From Rhexocercosporidium sp. MPI-PUGE-AT-0058 (Eukaryota; Ascomycota; Leotiomycetes; Helotiales), in NCBI GenBank assembly GCA_020746875.1, contig JAGTJL010000002.1, forward strand, positions 2,976,001-3,040,000: a DNA stretch of 64,000 nt. The letters are read 5' to 3'. Of the stretch, positions 1 through 10,500 are shown one piece after another. Below the pieces are notes generated by a model. It saw only the letters and a program-made list of their open reading frames with translations. It did no database searches and had not been told where the DNA came from. How positions within the stretch are numbered: the first letter of the stretch is position 1; each line of letters begins with the position of its first letter. The position numbers and the translations under genes are program-made.

Positions 1-1
1 G

Positions 2-2274
2 AAAGCCGTTGAAGATGCAGCGACTTGTACTGCTTGCGAAGTACTTCTTTCTTTACTCAAGTAAGACAGTAAACTAATAGTGTTTAGGCCCTCCTGGTGG
101 TATTGAAAGTTTTGGCTCATACTGGAAACGACAAGTTTGTGGATGTGATCACTGAAATTTGTATTCTTGCGGTACGTAGCTCGTCCAGGAGTTGAGCATT
201 TCCTTACGATTTACAGAAAGTCGAAGACGCTGACGTTTGCACTGGAGCAAGTAAGTGATTTAATTCATTCCTCAGAGGAGACTGTACTCTTTTCTCCTTT
301 GGCATCAAAACATTGACTCTCAGTTCACCACAGTCGGACTCGAAGGTCCCATTCTCGCCCATGATCTCCGACAAATGACTATCGGTACCCGGACATCCAA
401 GCTTTTCTGTCTTACGGTTTTTGGATTATGTCCATGGCCTGCAATTGAAGCCTACACTGTCCCCGTGACATCCAAACCAGCCAAGACTCGTCCCTTACCG
501 AGTGGTCGCAAGCCTCTCCAGGTGGTACACATCTCTGATATCCACGTGGATCTTAGCTACAAAAAGGGATCCAGCTACAACTGTACCAAGAACATTTGCT
601 GCAGACCATACGCAGCAGCAGATCAGCCCGGTGTCACAAAATATCCTGCTGGCGAGTATGGGAATCCTGCTTGTGATTCTCCTGTGACATTGGAGGAGAG
701 CCTGTATTCAGCAATTGAGAATTTGGTGCCTAACAGAGCTTTCACGTAAGTTCTGAGATCATTTCACCACTTTGTATACTGACCGTATCAGCATATTCAC
801 AGGAGATGTTGTTGAAGGAGCTGTGTGGCTGGTTAACGGCAAGTACGACGTGTTTTGTAAAACCTCATTTCTGACCAACGATCTAGATACTGAGGTCATA
901 AATGACCTTCAAGATGCCTACAGTCGTATGAAGGGCCTCGGACAAGCATACGGCGTTGTTGGTAATCACGACGCTGCGCCCGTGAACTCATTCCCTCCAG
1001 CGTCGGTGGACACGACGATTGGCACACAATGGGCCTACGATGTTTTGTCTTCCGAATGGACAAGTGTGATTGGAAGCGCCGCTGCTGCGGAGGTCAAATC
1101 AAATTTCGGTTCTTATTCCGTGTTGACTTCCGGAGGTCTCAGATTGATCAGTGTCAATACGAATTTCTGGTACAAGGTATGAAAACTCCATGTCATCATT
1201 GCGTGCCTTCGTAAAAAAGAATCAGTGCTTATATTTTTGCAGCAAAACTTTTGGCTGTACGAAGCAACCATGGAAAGAGATCCATCTGGCCAGCTTGCGT
1301 GGCTTGTGACTGAGCTGGAAGCTGCTGAAACTGCAGGAGAGCGAGTTTGGCTCATGGGTCACAGTAAGTTGGTTCTTTTTTCTGCAGGCAACGATTCTTA
1401 TTCTCGCCTTATCCTGTATTCTAAACAAGTTACTCACCATATAATTTTTAGTGCCTATGGGCTCCTCCGGTGCGTTCCACGACCAGTCTCAATACTTCGG
1501 TAAGTTGAATCGTCTTCTCCTGCATTTCTAAGTCTAAAATCTCTAGATCAAATCATCCAGCGCTTTGATGCAACAATTGCTGCCCTCTTCTTTGGTCACA
1601 CTCACCAAGATGAGTTCGAGGTCGCTTACAGCACACCTGCTACTCCGAGCGCAAACACAGCTGTCATGGTCTCTTACATTGCCCCCGCACTGACACCAAC
1701 ATCTGGCAATCCAACGTTCCGTGTCTATGATGTCGACCCAGTCACATTTGCCGTCCTTGACTACACCGTTTACTACACCAACATCTCCTCGCCAACATAT
1801 CAGTCAGGTCCAATCTGGGAGAAGCTCTACAGCGTCAAAGAAACATACGGAGCTCTTCTGAACCCACCCGTGACTGGACCGTCGGCAGAACTCACACCAG
1901 CATTCTGGCATAATCTAACAGTTCTTTTTGAAAAGGATGACTCTGTTTACCAAGCCTGGTATGCACGACGTAGTAGGGACTTCAGTGATGGTACCTGCAC
2001 GGGTGATTGCAAGACGTCGTCGATCTGTCAGCTGAGAGCGTCTCAGAGTCAGTACAATTGTGTGACTGTATCTCCTGGAATCAATTTTAAGCGGGAGGAA
2101 TTGACGACACACGCACACGATGAATGCGATGGATCGGCTGCTGTTCCCATTATGGCAGCTTTCGCTGGAAGTGGTACTTCGGATTTTCAAAAGGCTTTAG
2201 TCGAGCAGATGGGAGATGGATTTCTCGACACAACGGTTCCGAGTAACTACACTGTCGATGGATGGAGCCCGTAA
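2..2274 (+). CDS. Secreted acid sphingomyelinase-like phosphoesterase, 5' end outside window
   Basis: This is a metallophosphoesterase of the acid sphingomyelinase family, expected to cleave a phosphodiester such as sphingomyelin outside the cell or in the vacuole. The model has eight exons: 2-40, 88-171, 217-250, 334-745, 792-1176, 1243-1363, 1452-1499 and 1547-2274. They join in one frame and give 616 visible residues. The first three exons encode a saposin-B-like cysteine domain (C-T-A-C-E, E-I-C-I-L, D-V-C-T-G). The metal-binding blocks follow in order: H-I-S-D-I-H, T-G-D-V-V-E-G, G-N-H-D, G-H-M-P-M-G-S and F-F-G-H-T-H. A cysteine-rich C-terminal segment (C-T-G-D-C, C-D-G-S) closes the protein. 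The start codon and signal peptide lie upstream of base 1. The first intron uses the donor at 41, because the GT at 61 would break the frame. All metal ligands I can identify are present, so it should be active. The substrate is inferred from the family only. Confidence 0.9.
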
Positions 2275-3874
2275 ATATGTTAGTGGAATCAAGGATATGT
2301 GGTACTTTGGGGAACAACAGATTTGATTTCGTGTTCTCGTGAAATGACGTGGTTGATTAGTACCATTAATCCTGAACCCATTTAAGTTCACTTGTTGACC
2401 TCGTGCCCTTGAGGGGAGAGCTGATCTTGGGAGATCTCGAGGTTTGCGCTTCGATCTTCTTGACACGATGTCTACTTTGTGCCCAACGAATACTGTAGAG
2501 GGCGGTCTCCTGAAACGCTCAAAACATCAACAAGGCTCGGCAATCATGCACTTGAATGGAATGGCGTCTACCTCTTCCCCCTACACCTGATATTTCAGAG
2601 TCGAGTGAAGAATTAATCGTTGGCGATTAATTATAGGGCTGCCGAAAGCCTCGCAGTGTCATCTGGGATCAATTGAAAGGTTCAAACAACTAAATTAATT
2701 GAGCACCACTCAGTTCGGTAATTTCAATACACAAATGTGTTGTCCCAGGAAGCATTGTGCTGGCAAAGTCGAGGAAGTTTGTTAGGAATCAGCTACTCGA
2801 TCTCTCCTTCCATGATCCCCCCTTGTTTAGACACCTAGAAGCTAAAGCACTGATATTTTGATGAAAACATTACTGTACAGTACCATCCCATCACTCATCA
2901 CTTATCAACTCGCCAAACCTGCCTCCACTCCAGGACCACCAAAACGCCGAATGCCACCCCAAGTCCCTGAAAAGCAAAGAATGAAAGAGTAAGAACCGGT
3001 TGCCAGGTACCGTTACGGACTCGATATGTTCAATCAAGATATAATCTCCGAAGTGGAAACAAAAAAGGGGCTCGCTTATCTGAAGTCCGGCCCCTGCGAT
3101 TGTTTCAACATTTCGTTTGTTTTCTAAGCCTCACACACCTCCGTCCTCTGCTCCAATCACACAAGAGCTTCTCAGCACCATACGATGATAAGAAGGGAAA
3201 CATACCACATTCAAACGCCAGCTGCTAAATCAGGCTATCCCAAGTTCTGGGCCCGATAACCGTTTCCTGCCAGATGCCAAAAACGCACGTGGCGCCTGTG
3301 ACCTTTCCACCAAGCTCACAGTGCACATCAAAGCGCAGACTTGGCAACCTCCCAGTTCCATACTGTATCCATCAAGCAATCTGAAAAGGGACTTCCTCCG
3401 GCTGGAATGTCTGAAAGCAGTCATCCAATTAAGAACGAGATTCCTCTGTGGAAACATATTGTGGAAAAGTGGCGTGCCTCGCTGTCTGATCGCCATTTTG
3501 ATAGCGTAGGCCGGCGTTCGTCCGGAGGGTTTGTTTCCTGTGGCTGATGAAGGGTGAGTAGGTATATATCCTCGCATCCGCCGTCAACATGTTTCTCTCC
3601 CCTCGCTCGCTCGTTTGCTTGCTTTAAGGGCTTCTTCCTTTCCACCATTTCCTTTCACGACGCCATATTCAGGCCCTCTACATTCGTTTTTCATTTATCT
3701 GCACGCTCGTTGTTTTCGCAATCATACCTTAATATACATTCAGCATACAATTATTTGAATACTGGTATTTTTTTCTCTTTCTGTTTTTGCTATTATAATT
3801 TCTATTGATCAATACCTATATTCATTCACGCATACACACACACACACACACACACAAGCAACCAAGCAAGCAAA
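2275..3874. other. Intergenic region and 5' leader of the copper radical oxidase
   Basis: No convincing gene is seen in these 1.6 kb. A TATA-like run lies at 3563-3569, about 300 nt before the oxidase start. A (CA)n microsatellite occupies about 3834-3856, immediately upstream of the start codon and therefore in the presumed 5' leader. Short ORFs here lack family motifs and codon structure. Confidence 0.6.
3834..3856. repeat. (CA)n microsatellite in 5' leader
   Basis: An uninterrupted run of about eleven CA dinucleotides ends 18 nt before the oxidase ATG. It would be transcribed as part of the 5' untranslated region. Length variation here is likely between strains (inference). Confidence 0.85.
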
Positions 3875-6095
3875 ATGCACTTCCACAACTCAGCCATCGC
3901 TATCTTGGTAGCCACCATCCCTCTCATCTCAGCAACAGCACTAAAAGCCTGCCCTTCCGCCGAAAGCACAACGACCTTCCCCTCCGGCAGCCAATTCTCC
4001 ATCTGCTCCTTCACAGATTTCGAAGGCCTATCTGTGAAAGTCATCCGAAACATCGGCACGATCTCCGCCTGCGTCCGGGAATGCAGCAACATCCCAACAT
4101 GCAAGAACGCAGTCTACAACCGTGGTTCGAAGATATGCCATATCAAGGCCCCAGTTGAGAAGTTGACTTGGGTGAAGAATGAGATATACGATGTTATCAG
4201 GCTGAGGACTGGAGGAACGGATGTTGAGGTTCCTGTTCCTGAGCCTGTGGTTCCTGAGGGTGAGAATATCTCGAAGTGTCCGGCTGTACAGACGAGTTTT
4301 GCAGGAGCTGGAGGAAAGAAGTACAGTACCTGTCCTGGAACGGATCTGAAGGGTGCGACTGCGCAGGTGATCAAAAACATCAAGAATTCATCGGATTGTG
4401 CAAAGATCTGCTCGACGACTACGGGATGCGTGAAGGCTGTTTGGGACAGTACCGGGTTGGTGTGCCATATCAAAGCACCCGAGGAGACAAATACGTTGAT
4501 CTGGGTCGTGAGCAAGCGATTTTCGGTTATCACTCTCGACAAAGTATCGAATCCAGCTGTGATGGGCAAATGGGGCGATCTGATCCGTCTACCAGTCATT
4601 CCTGTCGCTGGCTACGTCGTCCCTCAATTCCCAGACTCATCTCGCATTATGGTCTTCTCGTCCTGGGGCCCGGACGCATTCGGTGGCGCATCAGGCCTCA
4701 CGCAATTCGCAGACTACAATTTCAAATCTGGAGCGGTCTCTCAGCGATCAGTCGCAAACACGAAACATGACATGTTCTGTCCTGGGATAAGTGCTTTGGA
4801 GGATGGTCGTATGCTCATCAGTGGTGGTTCTGATGCCGCGGCTGTCAGTCTGTATGATCCTGCAACGAATACTTTCTCCAAGGGTCCTGATATGAAGATC
4901 CCCAGAGGGTATCAGACTTCGGTCACGACTTCAGAGGGGAAGATCTTTGAGTTGGGTGGTTCGTATAGTGGGAAGCGTGGGGGGAAAACGGGGGAGATCT
5001 ATGATCCTGTTGCGAATAAGTGGACTTTACTTCCTGGTGCGAAGACAGATCCGATTTTGACTGTTGATGCGGAAGGGATTTGGAGAACTGATAACGTAAG
5101 TTCTCCAAACTTTGACTCCTAAAAATAAGGGGTTCATACTGACAAACCCCCAGCACGCCTGGCTCTACGGCTGGAAAAATGGCACCGTCTTCCAAGCCGG
5201 CCCCTCCAAAGCCCAAAACTGGTTCGACACCAAAGGAACAGGCTCCTCCAAACCAGCCGGTACCCGCTCAGGCGGCGACGCCATGTGCGGCGTGAATGTG
5301 ATGTACGAGCCCGGCAAGATCCTCTCTACAGGCGGCAGTCAATCGTACACCAAAAGCCCAGCCGTGGCACTCACGCACATCACAACGATAACCGAGCCCA
5401 ACGCCCCGTCCAAAGTTGAAGTCGTGCCTTCAATGGCTTACCCCCGCGGCTTCGCCAACGGTGTCGTCCTCCCTGATGGGACGGTGCTCGTCACGGGTGG
5501 GCAGAGACGTTCGTTGGTTTTTACAGACACGGATGGGATTCTGTTCCCTGAGCTCTTCAACCCGGCGACTAAGAAGTGGACAACACTTGCTCCGGAAGCT
5601 GTACCGAGGAATTATCATTCGATATCTATTTTGTTGCCTGATGGGACTGTTTTCAGCGGAGGTGGAGGCTTGTGTTATGTTGGTGGCGGCGTGGGGAGTA
5701 AGACGACTGGGTGTAATAAGGCTGTTGATCATGCTGATGGACAGGTGTTTTCACCACCGTATTTGTTTGCCAAGGATGGGAGTTTGGCAGCTAGACCTGT
5801 TATTTCGAAGGTTTCGGGGACGAGCGTTAGGGTTGGAGGGACGTTGGCCGTGTCTGTGAGTGGTGCTGGCAACGGAGCAAAGTTGGTGTTGGTAAGGATG
5901 GGAAGTGTGACGCATTCGATCAATAGTGATCAGAGACGAGTGCCGTTGACGGATGTGAAGGTTGCTGGGGATGTGTATATGGCGACTTTACCTGGCGATA
6001 GTGGCGTGTTGATTCCAGGACATTATTATTTGTTTGTTGTGTCAGCAACTGGGGTGCCAAGTGTGGCAAAGACCGTCAAGGTCACAAGGAAGTAG
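3875..6095 (+). CDS. Galactose oxidase-type copper radical oxidase (AA5_2) with two N-terminal PAN-like domains
   Basis: This secreted copper radical oxidase of 720 aa should oxidise a primary alcohol to an aldehyde and make hydrogen peroxide. Exons are 3875-5095 and 5154-6095. A signal peptide (about residues 1-22) is followed by two tandem apple/PAN-like cysteine modules, both ending C-H-I-K-A-P (about 25-95 and 130-205), and then a kelch-type beta-propeller. The AA5 radical site is complete: Cys302 in D-M-F-C-P-G, Tyr346 in R-G-Y-Q-T-S, Tyr561-His562 in R-N-Y-H-S and His661 in T-H-S-I-N-S-D-Q-R-R. The residue stacking on the Cys-Tyr cofactor, Trp290 in Fusarium galactose oxidase, is Tyr364 here (G-G-S-Y-S-G, the same 18-residue spacing). 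Known relatives with Phe or Tyr at this place prefer aryl or aliphatic alcohols, or raffinose, over galactose. The substrate is therefore probably not galactose (inference). The ATG was chosen because it opens directly into the signal peptide. Confidence 0.93.
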
Positions 6096-6218
6096 AGAAT
6101 TAACATAATTTAATTGCTACAAGCAAGGAGGATAGTCTCTTTTCAAAGAAGCCAACTCCATACAACTTCATGAAGCTGTCGTCAGCCTCTTCTCAGTTTT
6201 CAGTCTCGCTGTTTCCTC

Positions 6219-7460
6219 TCACTCCGCATGCTCAGAAAATAACTTCTCTCGGTTTCCAATTTCCATACCTCGCCTTCCAGTGGGGAAAGGCCCATGATCA
6301 GTCCAACCAGTCTCCCAGTTGCCTGCGTAAACACACTGGGACATTTGTAGCTCAACCTTTTTCAGGGCCACCATGACCTCGTCAATGTGTTTCCTGCACT
6401 GGCTCCTCCATTCGTGTCGCATTTTGGCGTTGTCAAGATCAAAATCCTCCCACTGACGACGTCCAAGTGGCAGTCTGACTAGCTTTTCAACTTCCAATAG
6501 GTGTCCCAACGCCTTGATCAGAGTCGTTCGATCACGCAGGTACCTGTCTCTACAGTCGTTCGCGACAGCAGTGATGTTCAGAGCAGCATTCGGATCACCT
6601 ATATCGAAAGCGATCCGGTCATTGGGATCATGCAGGATACTTCGGGGTGTGATGTACTTGAGTTGTTGAAAGAGGCGTGCAATCTGCTCTAAGGTTGGAT
6701 TGGGACCTACTGCAGGTTTAACCTCAGGACCATCATAATGGGAAAGGGTAGCCTTTAAAGGTCAGTGGCTTTATCCGAAGATGCCAGGGTTACATACCTG
6801 TGCCCTGTTCTGTAGAAACTCGACGTATGATTGAGGTGGAGACTGGCTTGTCAGCCGAATGTCGTGCGCTGAGAGAATGTATGGCTTACAGGACGTCTAT
6901 CCAGCTCTCTTTGCAGATTCGTTTCCCGGATCTGATCTCTTATCCGCGCCATGTAAGATGCCCAGTATCTGGGGTCGAATTGACCTGGTGCGGGTACTGG
7001 ACCTTGCTCGTACACTTCCTCCTCGATCTCTTCGTAGCTCCCTCCATCCACTCCATTAGTAAACTCGGTCCGAGTCTGGGTTTCGACTGGTTCTGGACTT
7101 GAGCGCATGATGCTACTGATGGGCCCCTTGACAGTGCTGACAACCTCGGAAACGTGTCGGGGAGTAGTCGGCGATGTTTCAGGGCTGTCCTGATTCATTG
7201 GAAGTGGTCTTGACCGATGCGTGAACTGGGGCTTTTCTAAGAACTTGTCGAACACTCCACCGATAAACTTTCGAAAATTAGCAGTGGACAGCGAGAGTCA
7301 GAACATGACATACATGGGGGTGGGGAGTGGACCCCGGAGTTGGAACGCTGGTGCTATTGAGATCGTCTACGGTTCCAGGGTTGTCCCAAGAGTGTCTATT
7401 TGGATTGCCCTTGATGACAGTTGGGACAATGCGGTTGTCGAAGTATGGCTGTCGACCCAT
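6219..7460 (-). CDS. Unrecognised 367-aa protein, four exons
   Basis: I do not recognise this family. A four-exon model reads 7460-7314, 7267-6890, 6842-6798 and 6752-6219, and every junction falls in phase 0, which supports it. Intron 1 (7313-7268) has GTATGT and AG ends; the others have GTAAGC and GTATGT donors. The N-terminal half is low-complexity (Ser/Pro/Thr) with an acidic Glu run at about residue 110. The C-terminal 170 residues look globular and helical, with conserved-looking charged stretches around R-R-Q-W-E-D-F-D-L and a Cys-containing segment. No signal peptide or membrane segment is seen, so a cytosolic or nuclear location is likely. It is convergent with the oxidase gene, 123 bp from its stop codon. 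Confidence 0.7.
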
Positions 7461-8671
7461 GCTTAATTGCAGGAAGTAAGAATGCGGATGCGGATGCAGA
7501 TGGAAGTGAAAGAATATTGAGAGAAGATGGAAGCTACTCTTGATCGCTGAAGATCTTAAAGTCAACAAACACAAGAGCAGAAGGGGAAAGGGCGCTACAA
7601 GATCCTCAAGTCCATATCACGTGAAAGTCACGCGTCAAGGTTGCATCACCTCACGTCAACCCCTCACTTCAACATCATCTTTTGTTGCAAGTCGCAAACT
7701 GGGCAGCTGAAATGGGACATGCCTAAATGCGGCACGCTCGACATGGGAAAGATTGGATTTACCTTCGCTACCAAACATCCACATCTTACCTCATGGATAT
7801 ATTTCCGGGCCGCTTGCAATCGCTGAATTGGTGAGACGAGGCGGACATATCTGGTCGGGCATGGGGAGAAATCTATAATGGATAATATGGGCCATTTGAC
7901 TGGTCCAGTCCATCGCATAAGTACAGAGCAATTTGTTTTGCCCCTGGACAGTCTCAACTTGGTCTTGAACTGCAATGGTTAGATAGAAAAGTGGCCAGAG
8001 AAGTTGGATTGGAGTTGAGGATACTCATGCTGGTAGCACAACAGACAGCTCGTGCAGCGACGACGACGGCGATTTGTCAGCAGCGGAACTCGCTTATTGG
8101 ACTCCGTACTTCTCGGGGCATCGTCACTCCCGATGTTTTCTTCGGACTGTCTAAAACCCGCAGCAGTCATATCTGGTGGCAACAACCTCACAATTCAAAC
8201 AGCCTCCAAACACTCGGTCCCGAGTGCAGCCTCAACTTACTCACATCTGAGTCACTGAAAAGGAGAATATCAAGGCGATTGCGACGACAAGCTGCATGGA
8301 TTAGCCACATTTCCCCCAGATGTGGCGGAACGGACTGACATGTGGGACTGTACTCGTACGCGCGGCTGTTCGAGGCCTCTCAACCCAACCACTGAGGATG
8401 CATTGCGAGTGTTCAGGCTTTCTGACCATTTCCCTTCTGTTCCATGTGCGTGCGTGTTGACTGTTGTCTGATTTGATTAGCTTGCTTGCGAACTGGCTTT
8501 TACGCGTTGCCCTTGATTGCCTTGCCTTGTCTGTAGTCCAGGCTATTTTGTTTGTTATATATGTCCCATTCCTACCCACTATCTCTCTACTTCCTCCATC
8601 ATCACACTTCATCTTTTTCACAAGACAAGAACCTTTCCACAGACAGAACTTCAAACATATAAACATACATC
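7461..8671. other. Intergenic region between divergent genes, Hsp20 promoter
   Basis: This 1.2 kb separates the minus-strand 367-aa gene from the Hsp20 gene. Small ORFs on both strands overlap each other and show no family motifs. The last 120 nt are pyrimidine-rich, as in many fungal 5' leaders. Confidence 0.55.
8555..8562 (+). promoter_or_regulatory. TATA-like box of the Hsp20 gene
   Basis: A TTATATAT run lies 110 nt before the start codon of the small heat-shock protein, a usual position for a strongly inducible fungal promoter. Confidence 0.5.
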
Positions 8672-9736
8672 ATGGCATACAACAATTACCAACAGGTTCC
8701 CTTCTGGGACTTCGTACGAGCATTCGATCAGAACGGAGCTGGGGTAGACCACGCACAGCCAGGTGAACCATTCGGTCATGGGCCGCAGCCAGGCCAGGCC
8801 AGTGGCTCTCATCCACCTCCACCTCCACCACCTGGAGCGTTCTCATGGGAAGGTCCTCACGGCCCCTTTGGTTTCCCAGGTGGGTTCGGTCATCCATTTG
8901 GTGGCCCAGGCTTCCATGGCCGTGGTGGACGTCGAGGACGTCACTGCAGACGTGAGAATTCTCACGAGAGGTCCAGATCTCGCACTGCATCGCCCAGTGG
9001 CGAGCACACGGAAGGTGAGGGTCCAGAGAGGCCACCAGGAGGTCATCGAGGACCAAGGGGCCACGGCAGACATGGAAGACACGAGCATGCAGAAGGTGAG
9101 GCTGGAGAAGGACACCGGGGTCCTCGAGGATTTGGCGGACGTGGACGAGGAGGATACAGAGGAGGATGGGGACACCATGGACGTAGGGGACCTCCTCCAT
9201 TCGGTGGCCCAGGAGGAATGGGTGGGTTCGACTTGAGCGGCCTCTTTGACGCTCTCAACACTCACCCTCTCGGACAACAACCATGGGCACAAATGCTCCG
9301 CCACTATGCTGAACAGGCTGGGCTCACAGGTGATGGACAACGCTTTGGCGAGACAGTCGTTCTAGACGAAGACGAGAATACCTTCACCCCACCCATCGAT
9401 GTCTTCTCTACTGAGACTGCCTACGTTCTACACATTGCGCTCCCAGGAGCCAAGAAGGAAGATGTCGGCGTCAACTACGACTCTGACAAGGGAGAGCTGA
9501 ATGTCGCTGGTGTGGTATACAGACAAGGCGATGAGGACTTCTTAAAGTCTCTCTCACAGAGCGAGAGAAAGGTGGGTGTGTTTGAACGCACCATCAGGCT
9601 CCCACCTGCAGATGAGGAGAAGGAGGAGGTTGATGGGGATGGTATTACTGCCAAGCTTGAGGATGGTGTTCTAGTCGTCACAGTCCCTAAGGTAGAGAAG
9701 GAATGGACTGAGGTCAAGAGAGTTGATATTAACTAA
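8672..9736 (+). CDS. Hsp20/alpha-crystallin chaperone with Gly/Arg/His-rich N-terminal region
   Basis: This is a single-exon gene of 354 aa. The C-terminal 120 residues form an alpha-crystallin domain: P-P-I-D-V-F near 248, the A-L-P-G-A turn, then the V-F-E-R-T-I-R-L-P and L-E-D-G-V-L-V-V-T-V-P strands. Such proteins hold unfolding clients in oligomers. There is no I-x-I tail; the protein ends V-D-I-N. The first 190 residues are unusual: a proline run, then repeated G-P-F-G, R-G-G-R, G-R-H and R-G-P-R-G blocks resembling RGG boxes. This is far longer than the N-terminal arm of a typical Hsp20 of 150-220 aa. Similar low-complexity arms promote RNA binding or condensation in other proteins; here that is inference. 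Many acidic residues separate the two parts. Confidence 0.92.
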   Translation: MAYNNYQQVPFWDFVRAFDQNGAGVDHAQPGEPFGHGPQPGQASGSHPPPPPPPGAFSWEGPHGPFGFPGGFGHPFGGPGFHGRGGRRGRHCRRENSHERSRSRTASPSGEHTEGEGPERPPGGHRGPRGHGRHGRHEHAEGEAGEGHRGPRGFGGRGRGGYRGGWGHHGRRGPPPFGGPGGMGGFDLSGLFDALNTHPLGQQPWAQMLRHYAEQAGLTGDGQRFGETVVLDEDENTFTPPIDVFSTETAYVLHIALPGAKKEDVGVNYDSDKGELNVAGVVYRQGDEDFLKSLSQSERKVGVFERTIRLPPADEEKEEVDGDGITAKLEDGVLVVTVPKVEKEWTEVKRVDIN

Positions 9737-10500
9737 GTGGTGGATGCTCGGTGTGGGAATTAGGAGTAGGAGTTGGGAAGTGTACCTGGTCTTGGGTTTA
9801 GGCATGAATTTGGATTGGATTTTGGAATGGAATTGGATTTCTTTGGCAGTTCGTAATATGGTAAATAATGACCTCTATTGGGCCAATTAAACAACAAAAA
9901 TAATGCCATTCGGCAATGAAACAAAGCTATTTCTCTTCCTGTCATGACGAGTGCAACCAGTACCAGTGAAAATTCCCGCAATGAAAATAGCATTAACTCG
10001 CTACTAACAATTTCACGTCGCCAACCGCAAAAGTCCGTCAAGACATCCGTAAATTCGCCACCCAGACTTTCAAAGCCTCGGCTCCCCTCCAACTGTGGCG
10101 AACGAAGCTTCCGCCACATGTGGCTGAACTAGCGCCATTTTGGTTATCTCCACCCTCAGTTGCCTGCTCAACCAGTATCACCTTATTTTGAACAAGAGCC
10201 CACCATCGACATTTTATTCTCTTCTCCAGGCTCGCCTCTTATCCGTATTCATCTCGTCAACACCAGAAATTGCGCCGCGCGGTTCTCTCGCAGTCATTTC
10301 TTGTGCACTCGAACAAAGGTCGCGTGTCTACGGTCAATCGCCAGATTCTACGTCATTCCGCTCCGTTACAGCTTCCCTTACAGCCCCCAGTCTTCAAAGG
10401 CCCTCAAAGGACGAGCATACCTTTGCCGGAATCTCGATATCGCATTCTTTGAAGACGATAAATCTAGCTTCGAGCTTCTTCTGCAAACATAACCGCAGAG
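9737..10500. other. Intergenic region, Hsp20 3' side and Heh1 promoter/leader
   Basis: No gene is supported in these 764 bases. The short ORFs present are uneven in codon use and lack motifs. Confidence 0.6.

Noticed and set aside
61..87. A 27-nt intron with donor at 61 in the sphingomyelinase-like gene
   Set aside because: It is too short and breaks the frame. The donor at 41 gives a 47-nt intron and restores the saposin-like domain.
8405..8445. Repeated TTC units upstream of Hsp20 as a heat-shock element
   Set aside because: Several TTC units occur and some are spaced by five, but they all point the same way. A heat-shock element needs alternating GAA and TTC units.
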